From assembly GCA_015688915.1 (NCBI GenBank), contig JAATGX010000212.1:1-24904 (forward strand): a stretch of 24,904 nucleotides of DNA. Reading direction: 5' to 3'. A program made the position numbers and the translations under genes. Of this stretch, positions 8,897 to 15,860 are shown piece by piece (the first letter of the stretch is position 1; every line of letters starts with the position of its first letter). The notes beneath the pieces were generated by a model that did not search any database, had not been told where the DNA came from, and worked only from the letters and a program-made list of their open reading frames with translations. Origin of the DNA: Desulfuromonadales bacterium. Its GTDB lineage: Bacteria > Desulfobacterota > Desulfuromonadia > Geobacterales > Pseudopelobacteraceae.

Positions 8897-9025
8897 GTAC
8901 CAGATGCCTTAAACGGCATCCAACCGCACCAACATAGGTGATATGGATCTACTCTGCCATCCCTTGCCTACTCTGCGGTGACAGCCTTTTTTGAGATTTC
9001 GCAGCACAACCATCAGGAGCCTGAA

Positions 9026-10546
9026 ATGAAACCTGCATTCTATCTGACCACCCCCATCTACTATGTCAACGACGTGCCCCACATCGGCCACGCCTATACC
9101 ACTGTGGCCGGCGACGTGCTGGCCCGCTACAAGCGGCTGATGGGATACGAGGTCTATTTCCTGACCGGCAGCGACGAGCACGGGCAAAAGGTGGAAAAGG
9201 CCGCCCAGACAGCCGGAGAGACGCCGCTGGAACTGGCCGACCGGGTGGTCAAACGCTTTCAGGCGCTTTGGGAACGGCTGGGCATCTCCTCTACCGACTT
9301 CATCCGCACCACCCAGGAGCGCCATAAAAAGGGCGTTTCCCATATCTTCAAGGAAATCCTGGAAAAGGGGGACATCTACCTGGGGGAATACGAGGACTGG
9401 TACTGCACCCCCTGTGAGACCTTCTGGACCGAGACCCAGTTGATCGACGGCCGCTGCCCGGACTGCAACCGTCCGGTGGAAAAGCTCAAGGAGGAATCCT
9501 ATTTCTTCCGCATGAGCAAGTACCAGGATCAGCTTCTGGCCCACATCGAGGCCCATCCCGATTTCATCCAGCCCAAGAGCAAGCGCAACGAGATCATCTC
9601 CTTCGTAAAGGAGGGGCTGCGCGACCTGTCCGTGTCCCGCACCACCTTCACCTGGGGCATCCCGGTGCCGGGCAACGAGAAGCACGTCATCTACGTCTGG
9701 TTCGACGCCCTGACCAACTATATCACCGCACTCGGCTATCCCGACGAAACCCGTGAGTACGGGCGGTTCTGGCCGGTGGACGTGCACCTGATCGGCAAGG
9801 ACATCCTGCGTTTCCACGCCGTCTACTGGCCCACCTTCCTGATGGCCGCCGGTCTGCCATTGCCGAAAAAGGTCTTTGCCCATGGCTGGTGGACGGTGGA
9901 GGGGCAAAAGATGAGCAAGAGTCTTCAGAACGTGGTCGAGCCCAACATGTTGGTCGACAAGTACGGCGTCGATGCCGTCAGGTATTTCCTGCTGCGCGAG
10001 GTGCCGTTCGGCCTGGACGGCGACTTCTCCCACACCGCCCTGGTGCAGAGGATCAACTCCGACCTGGCCAATGACCTGGGCAACCTGCTCAGCCGTTCCA
10101 CGGCCATGGCGGTCAAGTATTTCGACGGCGTGCTCCCCCAACCCGCGGAGTTGTCCGGGATCGACCTGGCGTTGAAGGGCAAGACCGAGGCCATGGTGGC
10201 GAACGTGGACGCCTGCCTGGATGATCTGGCCTTCAGCAAGGCGCTCCAGGCCATCTGGGAGGTGGTTTCCGCCGCCAACAAGTACATCGACGATTCAGCC
10301 CCCTGGACCCTGGCCAAGGATCCGGCGCAGAAGGACCGGTTGGCCACGGTCATGTACTGCCTGCTGGAGGCGCAACGCATCGTGCACGTCATCCTGTCGG
10401 CCTTTTTGCCGGCCACGTCCGAAAAGGCGCTGGCAAGCCTGGGTTGCGGGGGAGAGATCGATAAGGCGGGGCTTGCCTGGGGAGGATTGCGGGCCGGGTG
10501 TACGATCACCAAGGCCGAGGCGCTGTTTCCGAGGATGGAGGGGTAA
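9026..10546 (+). CDS. metG: Methionyl-tRNA synthetase
   Basis: Charges tRNA-Met. From ATG 9026 (AGGAG 6 nt upstream) the protein begins MKPAFYLTTPIYYVNDVPHIGH and has 506 residues. The class I signature HIGH is at 19-22 and KMSKS at 295-299. A four-cysteine zinc knuckle is formed by Cys127, Cys130, Cys144 and Cys147 (CTPC and CPDC). There is no C-terminal EMAP/tRNA-binding domain, so this is the short type. A longer reading from 8978 adds 16 residues without a ribosome site and is rejected. It is the last gene of the tmk operon and is followed at once by a strong hairpin terminator. Confidence 0.97.
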   Translation: MKPAFYLTTPIYYVNDVPHIGHAYTTVAGDVLARYKRLMGYEVYFLTGSDEHGQKVEKAAQTAGETPLELADRVVKRFQALWERLGISSTDFIRTTQERHKKGVSHIFKEILEKGDIYLGEYEDWYCTPCETFWTETQLIDGRCPDCNRPVEKLKEESYFFRMSKYQDQLLAHIEAHPDFIQPKSKRNEIISFVKEGLRDLSVSRTTFTWGIPVPGNEKHVIYVWFDALTNYITALGYPDETREYGRFWPVDVHLIGKDILRFHAVYWPTFLMAAGLPLPKKVFAHGWWTVEGQKMSKSLQNVVEPNMLVDKYGVDAVRYFLLREVPFGLDGDFSHTALVQRINSDLANDLGNLLSRSTAMAVKYFDGVLPQPAELSGIDLALKGKTEAMVANVDACLDDLAFSKALQAIWEVVSAANKYIDDSAPWTLAKDPAQKDRLATVMYCLLEAQRIVHVILSAFLPATSEKALASLGCGGEIDKAGLAWGGLRAGCTITKAEALFPRMEG

Positions 10547-10565
10547 ACGAGAAGAACACCAAATC

Positions 10566-10593
10566 AAGGGGAGGCTACCGTGCCTCCCCTTTC
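10566..10593 (+). terminator. Intrinsic terminator after metG
   Basis: AAGGGGAGGC (10566-10575) and GCCTCCCCTT (10582-10591) form a perfect 10-bp stem with the loop TACCGT, followed by a short T-rich tail (TTTCTC). It ends the plus-strand operon. Its second half overlaps the last codons of the convergent ABC ATPase gene, so part of the hairpin is also coding. On the minus strand the tail is T-poor, so it probably works mainly in the plus direction. Confidence 0.8.
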
Positions 10594-11498
10594 TCAACAA
10601 TCTCCAGAAAAAATGCCTCCAGATCCTTCCGCTTGGTTTCCACCAGCGTCACTTCCACCGAGTTATGACCTGCAAGCGACATGAATTGGTTGAATGCCGC
10701 AGCGGGAACGAAATATTCCGCGAATGTTTCGTTGGTTCCCCTGATCTCAAAGCCTGACAAGGCCTCATGGCGCCCCAGACCCAGCCTGGTTTGCACGATG
10801 TATCCTTCAATACCCTTCCGTACAATATTCTCGACGCTGTCCAATGCCTCCAGCTTTCCCCTCACGATAACCCCTACCCGGTCGCAGACCTTCTCCACGT
10901 CATCCGTGATATGGGTGCTGAAAAAGACGCTCTTGCCCCGCTTCTTCAGGTCGAGGATGATCTCTTTTACCAGCGCCCTGCCGATGGGGTCAAGGCCGCT
11001 CATGGGCTCGTCGAGGATATACACATCCGGGTCGTGAATCAGGGTCTGGGCCAGACCAACCCGCTGCACCATCCCCTTGCTGTAGCCGCGCATGGGACGC
11101 TTGCGGGCATCCCACAGTTCCATGATTCTGAGGCTCTCGCAGACCCGTTCCCGCAGCAGATTGGATGGTACGTCAAAGGCGCGGGCCACGAAGGTCAGAT
11201 ATTCCTCCGCCGTGAGATAATCGTAAAACGCCGGATTTTCCGGAAGGTAGCCCACATGCCTGCGGGCTGAATTCGAGCTTATCCGTTCTTCCAGGATCAG
11301 GGCGTCACCCGCCGTGGGGCGGATAAGCCCCATCAGAGTCTTGATGGTCGTGCTTTTCCCGGCACCGTTGGGTCCCAGGAACCCGAACTCCTCGCCCGGC
11401 ATGATCTCAAGTGCCAGGCCCTTCAGCGCCTGTACCTGCGCCCCCTTTTTGCCCTTGTACGTCTTGGTGAGGTTGTTGATCTCAATGGCCTTCTTCAT
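10575..11498 (-). CDS. ABC transporter ATP-binding protein
   Basis: The nucleotide-binding subunit of an ABC-2 type exporter, 307 residues. Walker A is GPNGAGKST (42-50). The Q-loop region reads YLPENPAFYDYLTAEEYL, and the signature is YSKGMVQR, a variant of LSGGQ also seen in other exporters of this class. Walker B reads VYILDEPMSGLDP, and the H-loop is FFSTHITDD. A C-terminal part of about 80 residues after the H-loop is typical of the gliding/Nat-type ATPases. Its ATG overlaps the stop of the upstream TPR gene (ATGA), which indicates coupled translation. The partner permease is two genes upstream (12386-13177). The same gene order next to pilA is what I recall for G. sulfurreducens GSU1501. 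Substrate unknown. Confidence 0.92.
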   Translation of the reverse strand: MKKAIEINNLTKTYKGKKGAQVQALKGLALEIMPGEEFGFLGPNGAGKSTTIKTLMGLIRPTAGDALILEERISSNSARRHVGYLPENPAFYDYLTAEEYLTFVARAFDVPSNLLRERVCESLRIMELWDARKRPMRGYSKGMVQRVGLAQTLIHDPDVYILDEPMSGLDPIGRALVKEIILDLKKRGKSVFFSTHITDDVEKVCDRVGVIVRGKLEALDSVENIVRKGIEGYIVQTRLGLGRHEALSGFEIRGTNETFAEYFVPAAAFNQFMSLAGHNSVEVTLVETKRKDLEAFFLEIVEKGEAR

Positions 11499-12385
11499 TG
11501 CTGTGCACCACCCTTGTCCCGTGATTGACCGCCGGAGCCTTTGAAGGCAAATTTACTGGTTGTGCCCACACTGCCGTCCGGTGCGATAAAAAACTCTCCC
11601 CCATAGGGATCGACCGGAGCCATTGCGAGAAAACCGCCATCAACAAGCTCTGCCACGGATGACGGCAACCGGCCCTTCCTTTTCCTGAAAGCATCCCGCG
11701 CGTCCTCCACCAGTTTGGCCCGCTTGAATGCCGTCAAGCGGATGAAGAAGGACCTCTTGGCCACCGGGTTTCTGGCCCCTTTTGCCATGATCTCCAGGTA
11801 GGCGATGGCCTGATCGGTCTGTCCCGCCTCCTGCAGGTAGCGTCCGGCAAGGCTGGCGTACAGTTCCTGGCCGGACAATTCTGCCGCTTTTTTATAGTAG
11901 TGGGCGGCGTTGCGATAATCCTTCAGGAAGTAGCCGTAATTGAATCCGATGAAAAAGGGGAGTTGCCAATCCCAGGTGCGGTACTTCATCCCTTCGCGCA
12001 ACAGATCGTTGGCAATGGCGAACTGCCTGGCGTCCCAGGTCAGAAAGGCCTGGGCAAAGTAGTAGGCGTCGCTGTTGTAGGGGTCCAGTTTGACCGCGGT
12101 GTGGATGGTGCGGGACATGGCGGGATAGTCCGGCGGAATGATGATCCGGTTCTTGGCCCGTTCGGTCAATCCGCCGAAATAGATTATCACCTTCATGACC
12201 AGTGATGAGCCGACGAACAGCCTTTGGTCGGCCGACAGGAACTTCAGCGTGGCCACGGTCGGCAGCGCCCCGAGTTTCTCCGCGAACGGCTTGCTCCGCA
12301 TAGAGCGCGTGAAAGGCAGTATGATGGCAGCATACAGCGCGCAGATACAGACAAGCAGAGTGATATGCCGCTTCACGCCCCCCAT
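11495..12385 (-). CDS. Membrane-anchored TPR protein with a pseudopilin-like C-terminus
   Basis: 296 residues, no assigned function. Residues about 5-25 form a single membrane anchor after basic MGGVKRH. The middle (about 95-215) is helical with TPR-like units, e.g. KDYRNAAHYYKKAAELSG and AGQTDQAIAYLEIMAKG. The end (about 235-285) contains GRLPSSVAELVDGG, then VDPYGGEFFIAPDGSV, which resembles the GRxP...DPWGxPY...DG pattern of GspG-type pseudopilins; that likeness is my inference. ATG 12385 abuts the permease stop (TGA-ATG) and has GGGAG upstream; the 3' end overlaps the ATPase gene by 4 nt. It is therefore part of the permease-TPR-ATPase unit and may be an accessory of the exporter or of the pilus. 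Confidence 0.8.
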   Translation of the reverse strand: MGGVKRHITLLVCICALYAAIILPFTRSMRSKPFAEKLGALPTVATLKFLSADQRLFVGSSLVMKVIIYFGGLTERAKNRIIIPPDYPAMSRTIHTAVKLDPYNSDAYYFAQAFLTWDARQFAIANDLLREGMKYRTWDWQLPFFIGFNYGYFLKDYRNAAHYYKKAAELSGQELYASLAGRYLQEAGQTDQAIAYLEIMAKGARNPVAKRSFFIRLTAFKRAKLVEDARDAFRKRKGRLPSSVAELVDGGFLAMAPVDPYGGEFFIAPDGSVGTTSKFAFKGSGGQSRDKGGAQQ

Positions 12386-13177
12386 TCAGTTCATCTCCCT
12401 CTTTTCGAACAGCAGAGCCGCCAGTACGACAACGGCCAGAAGGTAGATAACGAAATACCCCAGTGTCAGCAACAGGCCGGAACCGTCGAGAGGAACGCCA
12501 TAGGCCGCGTTCACCTTGTAGTCGAAGGCCGAATAGTTGGGCAGCAGGTAGTAGACGACCATGGCCGCCTTTTTGGTGAACAACGGGATATCGGCGGTCG
12601 CCGGCGCGGTGATGTAGTCGTACACCTGCTGCGAAGCGCTCCCTACGAAGAAGATGCAGATGGTGCCGAAGATGGGAAGAAAGAACGAGGTGCCGACCGA
12701 CGAGAACAGGAAAGCGGTGGCCACTACCAGGATGTATTTCAGGGCATCGAACACGACGGCGGCCGCGATATTTTCCCAGGCGATCGGTCGCTCAGGAGGG
12801 TAGATACCGGCGGAGAACTGGATCACCCCCGCCGCCACCAGCCCCAGGAGACACGCCACCACAAGGATGAAGAAAGCGATACCCAGAAATTTTCCGATCA
12901 GATAGGTGGTGCGGCTGATGGGCAGACTGAGCACGCTGTAGGTATACCGCCGCTCGATGTCCTTCCAGAGGTGCGTGCCTCCCAGAAACAGGGCAAGCAG
13001 CAGCAGGATAAAGGAAAGCAGAGACAAAGACAGGGTGATGGAAAGCTCCGTCATCTGCCGCATGGACAGGGAGGCCACGGAAGGGATTGCAAGAAAAATA
13101 AGAGCGGAAAAGATGATCCCGTGAAATACGCGGTCCCGCAGGATGCTTTTGAGGGTGATCCCGACCTGGTTCAGCAT
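12386..13177 (-). CDS. ABC-2 type transporter permease
   Basis: A 263-residue inner-membrane protein with about six hydrophobic segments, at roughly 20-40, 48-68, 95-122, 140-165, 167-185 and 232-258. The segment LWKDIERRYTYSVLSLPISRTTYLIGK (about 70-95) is the amphipathic coupling stretch typical of ABC-2 permeases acting with Nat/Gld-type ATPases. ATG 13177 has GAGG 7 nt upstream. It lies 33 bp after the glycosyltransferase-like gene and directly abuts the TPR gene. With the ATPase at 10575-11498 it forms a half-size exporter that would work as a dimer. The substrate cannot be told; proximity to the pilin genes suggests cell-surface assembly, but this is inference. Confidence 0.88.
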   Translation of the reverse strand: MLNQVGITLKSILRDRVFHGIIFSALIFLAIPSVASLSMRQMTELSITLSLSLLSFILLLLALFLGGTHLWKDIERRYTYSVLSLPISRTTYLIGKFLGIAFFILVVACLLGLVAAGVIQFSAGIYPPERPIAWENIAAAVVFDALKYILVVATAFLFSSVGTSFFLPIFGTICIFFVGSASQQVYDYITAPATADIPLFTKKAAMVVYYLLPNYSAFDYKVNAAYGVPLDGSGLLLTLGYFVIYLLAVVVLAALLFEKREMN

Positions 13178-13210
13178 CTGTTACCTCATTAGTTCTATAG
13201 TGTCAGTAGG

Positions 13211-14980
13211 CTAGGGTAAAGGCGCCTGTTCCGTCTTTTTGGCCATCTTACGGGCGAATTCCTTGTACATCGACTCCTTCGGCACACGCTCTGCCGCTTC
13301 GACGAAAAACGCGTGGGCCTTGTCCCTGTTACCCGCCGCCAGCGCCAATTGACCGGCGCGATAGAGATGGTCCGCATCGCCGCTCCTCTTATAATACAAC
13401 TCGTGCAGGTCGGCAAGTTTGGGCAGCAGCTTCGCGGCACGCTTCCGATCCTTCGTCTCGACCCGTTCCCGCTCTATCAGGTTTATATAGGACTTTATCA
13501 CCTCGATGTGAGCCGAGCCGATGTCCTTGCCCTTGTAACTGCCAGCCAGGGCTTGGTAGGCCTCCTCGTAGCGTTTTTTCTCTCCGAGGATCGCTGCCTG
13601 GTTCACGTACAGCAGGGCCATATCGCCCTGATTGGACGACTTTTTGCCTCGTTCGATCTGTGCCATGGCCTCGTCCAGCCGGTTGTCGGCGGTGAACGCA
13701 ATAGCCAGCTCGTTGCTGATACAGCCGAAATCAGGAGATTTTCTGATGGTGTCCTGGTACAGGGTCAGGTTGCTCTGCCAGATCGTGGCGCGTTGGGCGG
13801 TTACAGCCGCCATCAGGCTCAATACGCCGAAGGCTGCAATTATCCCCGTCCGGGGAGTGGCGTAACGCGCACAAAAGCGATGTCCGGCATCCACGACGCC
13901 AAAAGCAAAGAACACACTTGGCAGGTAGAGGTAACGTTCCGCATAGGGTGTCCAGGCGATGCGGGCGCGGGATATAACAAAGGCGGAGGCCATGACGAGC
14001 AGGGCGGCCAGCATCATCTGCACGGCAATGGAGTCCGAGCGGTGCACTATGCAATAGATGACCAGCGCCACAACGGCCAAACCGAGCCAGAGATAGGCGG
14101 GGTGAATCCCGGTGATGGCGAAATTGAGCGGTAGCGGCAGGAATAGTTTTTTGATGTAAAAACCGTAGGTGGCAAGCGCCCCCCGTGCCAGCCGGAACAC
14201 GGAGATAACACCACTCCCGGTGGTTCCGCCGCCTTCGGCCGCGGCGATATTCCTCGTTACGTGCGCAAGCGTAGCTAGGCGCACGGATAGATAGGCTGCG
14301 CCTGCCAGGATGAACGGCGCCACCATCCAGGAGGCGCGGACTGCAAGCGCGGACGGGCTTTTCGCGGTGAAAGCGCCCCGAAGCCGGGCGTCGTTGGCGC
14401 AAGCCAGCAAAAAGCCGGCAGGCAGACAGAACAGGGCCGTCTCTTTGGCCAGCGCGCCGACCATGCACAGGAGCGCGCTTGCCCACAGCCAGCGGAACCG
14501 CTCCGAAATGACGAAGCGGTACAGGGCGACTAGCGCAAGCAACGCGAACAGCGTGGCCAGGGGATCGGTGCGGCCGGAAATCCAGGCCACCGCCTCCACG
14601 TTCAATGGGTGCAGGGCAAACACGCAGCCGGCGGCAAAGGCCAGCTCAACCCGTTTCTCCCGATCCCTGAATACCGCCAGCCCCACCCACAGCACTAGCA
14701 GGGTGTTGAGCAGGTGGATCAGGATGTTCTCCAAGTGCATGGCCTGCGGGCTCAGGCTGAGCAGGGAGGCGTCCAGGTAGTAGGAGAGGATTGTCAACGG
14801 CCTGAAATAGCCTTGGGCATGGAGGGGATTGAACAGCGACAGGACATCCAGGCTGCCGGAGCCGGGCAGCCCGTCCAGCATGCGAAGGTCGTCCAGGGAA
14901 TTCACCCCGGCGAACATGACCGGGTAGTAAACCCCCAGCACGCAGATTGTCAGCACCAAGAGTGCGGTGGTTATACGCAT
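13211..14980 (-). CDS. Multi-pass GT-C-like (TMTC-type) protein with C-terminal TPR domain; candidate protein O-glycosyltransferase
   Basis: 589 residues. The first about 420 hold some ten hydrophobic segments, beginning with a signal-anchor at 4-24. The first outside loop carries an acidic pair (NSLDDL, Asp30-Asp31) as in GT-C glycosyltransferases. FRPLTILSYYLD (59-70) and FALHPLNVEAVAWISGRTDPLA closely resemble the hallmark segments of eukaryotic TMTC O-mannosyltransferases. The last about 150 residues are TPR-like (NRLDEAMAQIERGKK, KRYEEAYQALAGSYKG, GNRDKAHAFFVEAAERV), also as in TMTC. Known family: GT-C enzymes use lipid-linked sugars outside the inner membrane; that this one modifies pilin is inference. 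ATG 14980 has no clear ribosome site, and a strong terminator lies only 17 bp upstream, so expression depends on read-through. From memory it matches GSU1498 in position. Confidence 0.82.
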   Translation of the reverse strand: MRITTALLVLTICVLGVYYPVMFAGVNSLDDLRMLDGLPGSGSLDVLSLFNPLHAQGYFRPLTILSYYLDASLLSLSPQAMHLENILIHLLNTLLVLWVGLAVFRDREKRVELAFAAGCVFALHPLNVEAVAWISGRTDPLATLFALLALVALYRFVISERFRWLWASALLCMVGALAKETALFCLPAGFLLACANDARLRGAFTAKSPSALAVRASWMVAPFILAGAAYLSVRLATLAHVTRNIAAAEGGGTTGSGVISVFRLARGALATYGFYIKKLFLPLPLNFAITGIHPAYLWLGLAVVALVIYCIVHRSDSIAVQMMLAALLVMASAFVISRARIAWTPYAERYLYLPSVFFAFGVVDAGHRFCARYATPRTGIIAAFGVLSLMAAVTAQRATIWQSNLTLYQDTIRKSPDFGCISNELAIAFTADNRLDEAMAQIERGKKSSNQGDMALLYVNQAAILGEKKRYEEAYQALAGSYKGKDIGSAHIEVIKSYINLIERERVETKDRKRAAKLLPKLADLHELYYKRSGDADHLYRAGQLALAAGNRDKAHAFFVEAAERVPKESMYKEFARKMAKKTEQAPLP

Positions 14981-14990
14981 GGCGACGGGA

Positions 14991-15023
14991 AAGAAAAGAG
15001 CGGGACAGGTTCTGTCCCGCTCT
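14991..15023 (-). terminator. Strong intrinsic terminator after pilA-pilA-C
   Basis: A perfect 12-bp stem, AGAGCGGGACAG (14997-15008) against CTGTCCCGCTCT (15012-15023), loop of 3 nt. On the minus strand it is followed by TTTCTTT. It lies 25 bp after the pilA-C stop and should strongly reduce transcription into the glycosyltransferase-like gene and the ABC set. The stem could also stabilise the 3' end of the abundant pilin mRNA. Confidence 0.9.
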
Positions 15024-15048
15024 CTGTTTATAGGGGAATCAGACAGGT

Positions 15049-15423
15049 TTACTGCGCCGTCCAGTTGCTATCCCAGGTGGCGGACGCCGTGCCAGTGGGT
15101 ACGGTAGTGGGAGGAGTGATTAGCGAGCCGTCGGCGCTGTAGATTTTCGTGTCGCCCGAGGAGGTGGCGTAGCTCTTGCTCCCGGACGTATGGGATCCGG
15201 CGATGATGTACCCGGTGCCGTCATCGCTTCCCTTGTAGCTGAGTTTGACGCTCTTGGAGGACTGGAGCTTCATAGTGGGGGCGGTACCACTAGTGGGACT
15301 GGCTCCACCGAGGTCGACCCCGCCTTGGTCGCCCGCTTGATAGCCGCTAGTATCATGGCCCGTTGCCAAGGCGATGGATGCGGTTCCCAGAACCGCCAGA
15401 ATCAGTATGATTACTTTTTTCAT
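15049..15423 (-). CDS. pilA-C: PilA-C / Spc-like pilin partner protein
   Basis: 124 residues, equivalent by place and form to G. sulfurreducens GSU1497 (called PilA-C or Spc), which is needed for stable short pilin and has been reported to form a filament with it. Residues 1-20 form a Sec signal peptide ending ALA, giving a mature chain of 104 residues starting TGHDTSGY. It lacks the prepilin cleavage motif and hydrophobic stalk, so it supplies the globular part missing from PilA. The core has SVKLSYKGSDDGTGYIIAGSHTSG followed by KSYATSSGDTKIY. Ser and Thr make up 34 of the 104 residues, and the tail is Thr/Pro-rich (TPPTTVPTGTASAT). ATG 15423 has AAAGGAG 9 nt upstream, and 30 nt separate it from the pilA stop. 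One operon with pilA, ended by the hairpin at 14991-15023. Confidence 0.87.
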   Translation of the reverse strand: MKKVIILILAVLGTASIALATGHDTSGYQAGDQGGVDLGGASPTSGTAPTMKLQSSKSVKLSYKGSDDGTGYIIAGSHTSGSKSYATSSGDTKIYSADGSLITPPTTVPTGTASATWDSNWTAQ

Positions 15424-15453
15424 GTCTATATGCTCCTTTCGTGAGTAATGGGA

Positions 15454-15663
15454 TTACAGCGGATAAAACTGATTGTCGGTGAAATACGCTTCAAGGCTGG
15501 TTTTCCCATTCTTGACGTCGCTGGTGGCGGCGGCGTTGAACCCCCGGGCGCGGTAGGCGGCGAACTGCGGGATGGCGATGGCGGCCAGGATGCCGATGAT
15601 CGCCACGACGATCAACAGCTCAATCAGGGTGAAGCCTTTCCTGTTTCTCATTTTCTGTAGCAT
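15454..15663 (-). CDS. pilA: Short type IV major pilin (Geobacter e-pilin class)
   Basis: 69 residues: leader MLQKMRNRKG, cleaved by prepilin peptidase before Phe1, then the hydrophobic stalk FTLIELLIVVAIIGILAA with Glu5. The mature chain is only 59 residues, without the C-terminal disulfide domain of ordinary pilins, as in Geobacter. Aromatics in the mature chain are Phe1, Phe24, Tyr27, Phe32, Tyr50, Phe51, Phe56 and Tyr57. The start at 15663 has a strong AAAGGAG 6 nt upstream. The frame stays open to an ATG at 15759, but that start has no ribosome site and lies upstream of the predicted transcript start, so a long isoform is unlikely from this promoter. It is driven by a sigma54 promoter, presumably activated by PilR encoded just upstream, and followed by pilA-C. 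Confidence 0.95.
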   Translation of the reverse strand: MLQKMRNRKGFTLIELLIVVAIIGILAAIAIPQFAAYRARGFNAAATSDVKNGKTSLEAYFTDNQFYPL

Positions 15664-15735
15664 TTGTTTCTCCTTTCGTTTGTTCGTGTTCTCTGCGAAA
15701 GAGCTTGAGACTGCCCTAAACTCGAATTCATTATC

Positions 15736-15751
15736 AGCAAGTTCCGAGCCA
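15736..15751 (-). promoter_or_regulatory. Sigma54 (-24/-12) promoter of pilA
   Basis: The minus strand reads TGGCTCGGAACTTGCT, against the consensus TGGCACGnnnnTTGCT: one mismatch in the fixed bases, with the invariant GG (15750-15749) and GC (15738-15737) at exact spacing. The transcript would start near 15725, leaving a leader of about 60 nt before the pilA ATG at 15663. It is the only GG-N10-GC match I found in the pilR-pilA gap, and the upstream gene encodes a sigma54 activator, which supports it. Confidence 0.9.
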
Positions 15752-15817
15752 ATTGCCATTAAGCTGTTAACCCGTAAGAATCACTACGATCGAGCGCCTG
15801 AGCCCTGCCTTGCATGC

Positions 15818-15838
15818 CGTGCCTGCGTCCCAAGCACG
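15818..15838. promoter_or_regulatory. Candidate PilR-binding inverted repeat
   Basis: CGTGC (15838-15834, minus strand) and GCACG (15822-15818) form an inverted repeat with an 11-nt gap, centred about 103 bp before the predicted pilA transcript start. That distance fits an upstream activator site for a sigma54 activator. Five-bp arms are short, and the sequence does not clearly match the P. aeruginosa PilR site, so this is only a candidate. Confidence 0.3.
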
Positions 15839-15860
15839 ACATTTCTCCTGCCAATTATTG

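Noticed and set aside
8903..8920. Small hairpin GATGCC/GGCATC between ricT and metG
   Set aside because: Only six base pairs and no U-tract, so not a convincing terminator.
8909..10141. Minus-strand frame of 410 codons opposite metG
   Set aside because: metG has all catalytic motifs; this frame shows none.
15664..15759. Upstream extension of pilA as a long prepilin
   Set aside because: No ribosome site at the distal ATG, and it lies upstream of the predicted transcript start; the short start has a strong AAAGGAG.
15838..15854. Second sigma54-like site (TTGGCAGGAGAAATGTC) just after the pilR stop
   Set aside because: The -24 GG is good, but the -12 is GT instead of GC; the site at 15736-15751 is much better. 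It could still be a weak second start for longer pilA transcripts.
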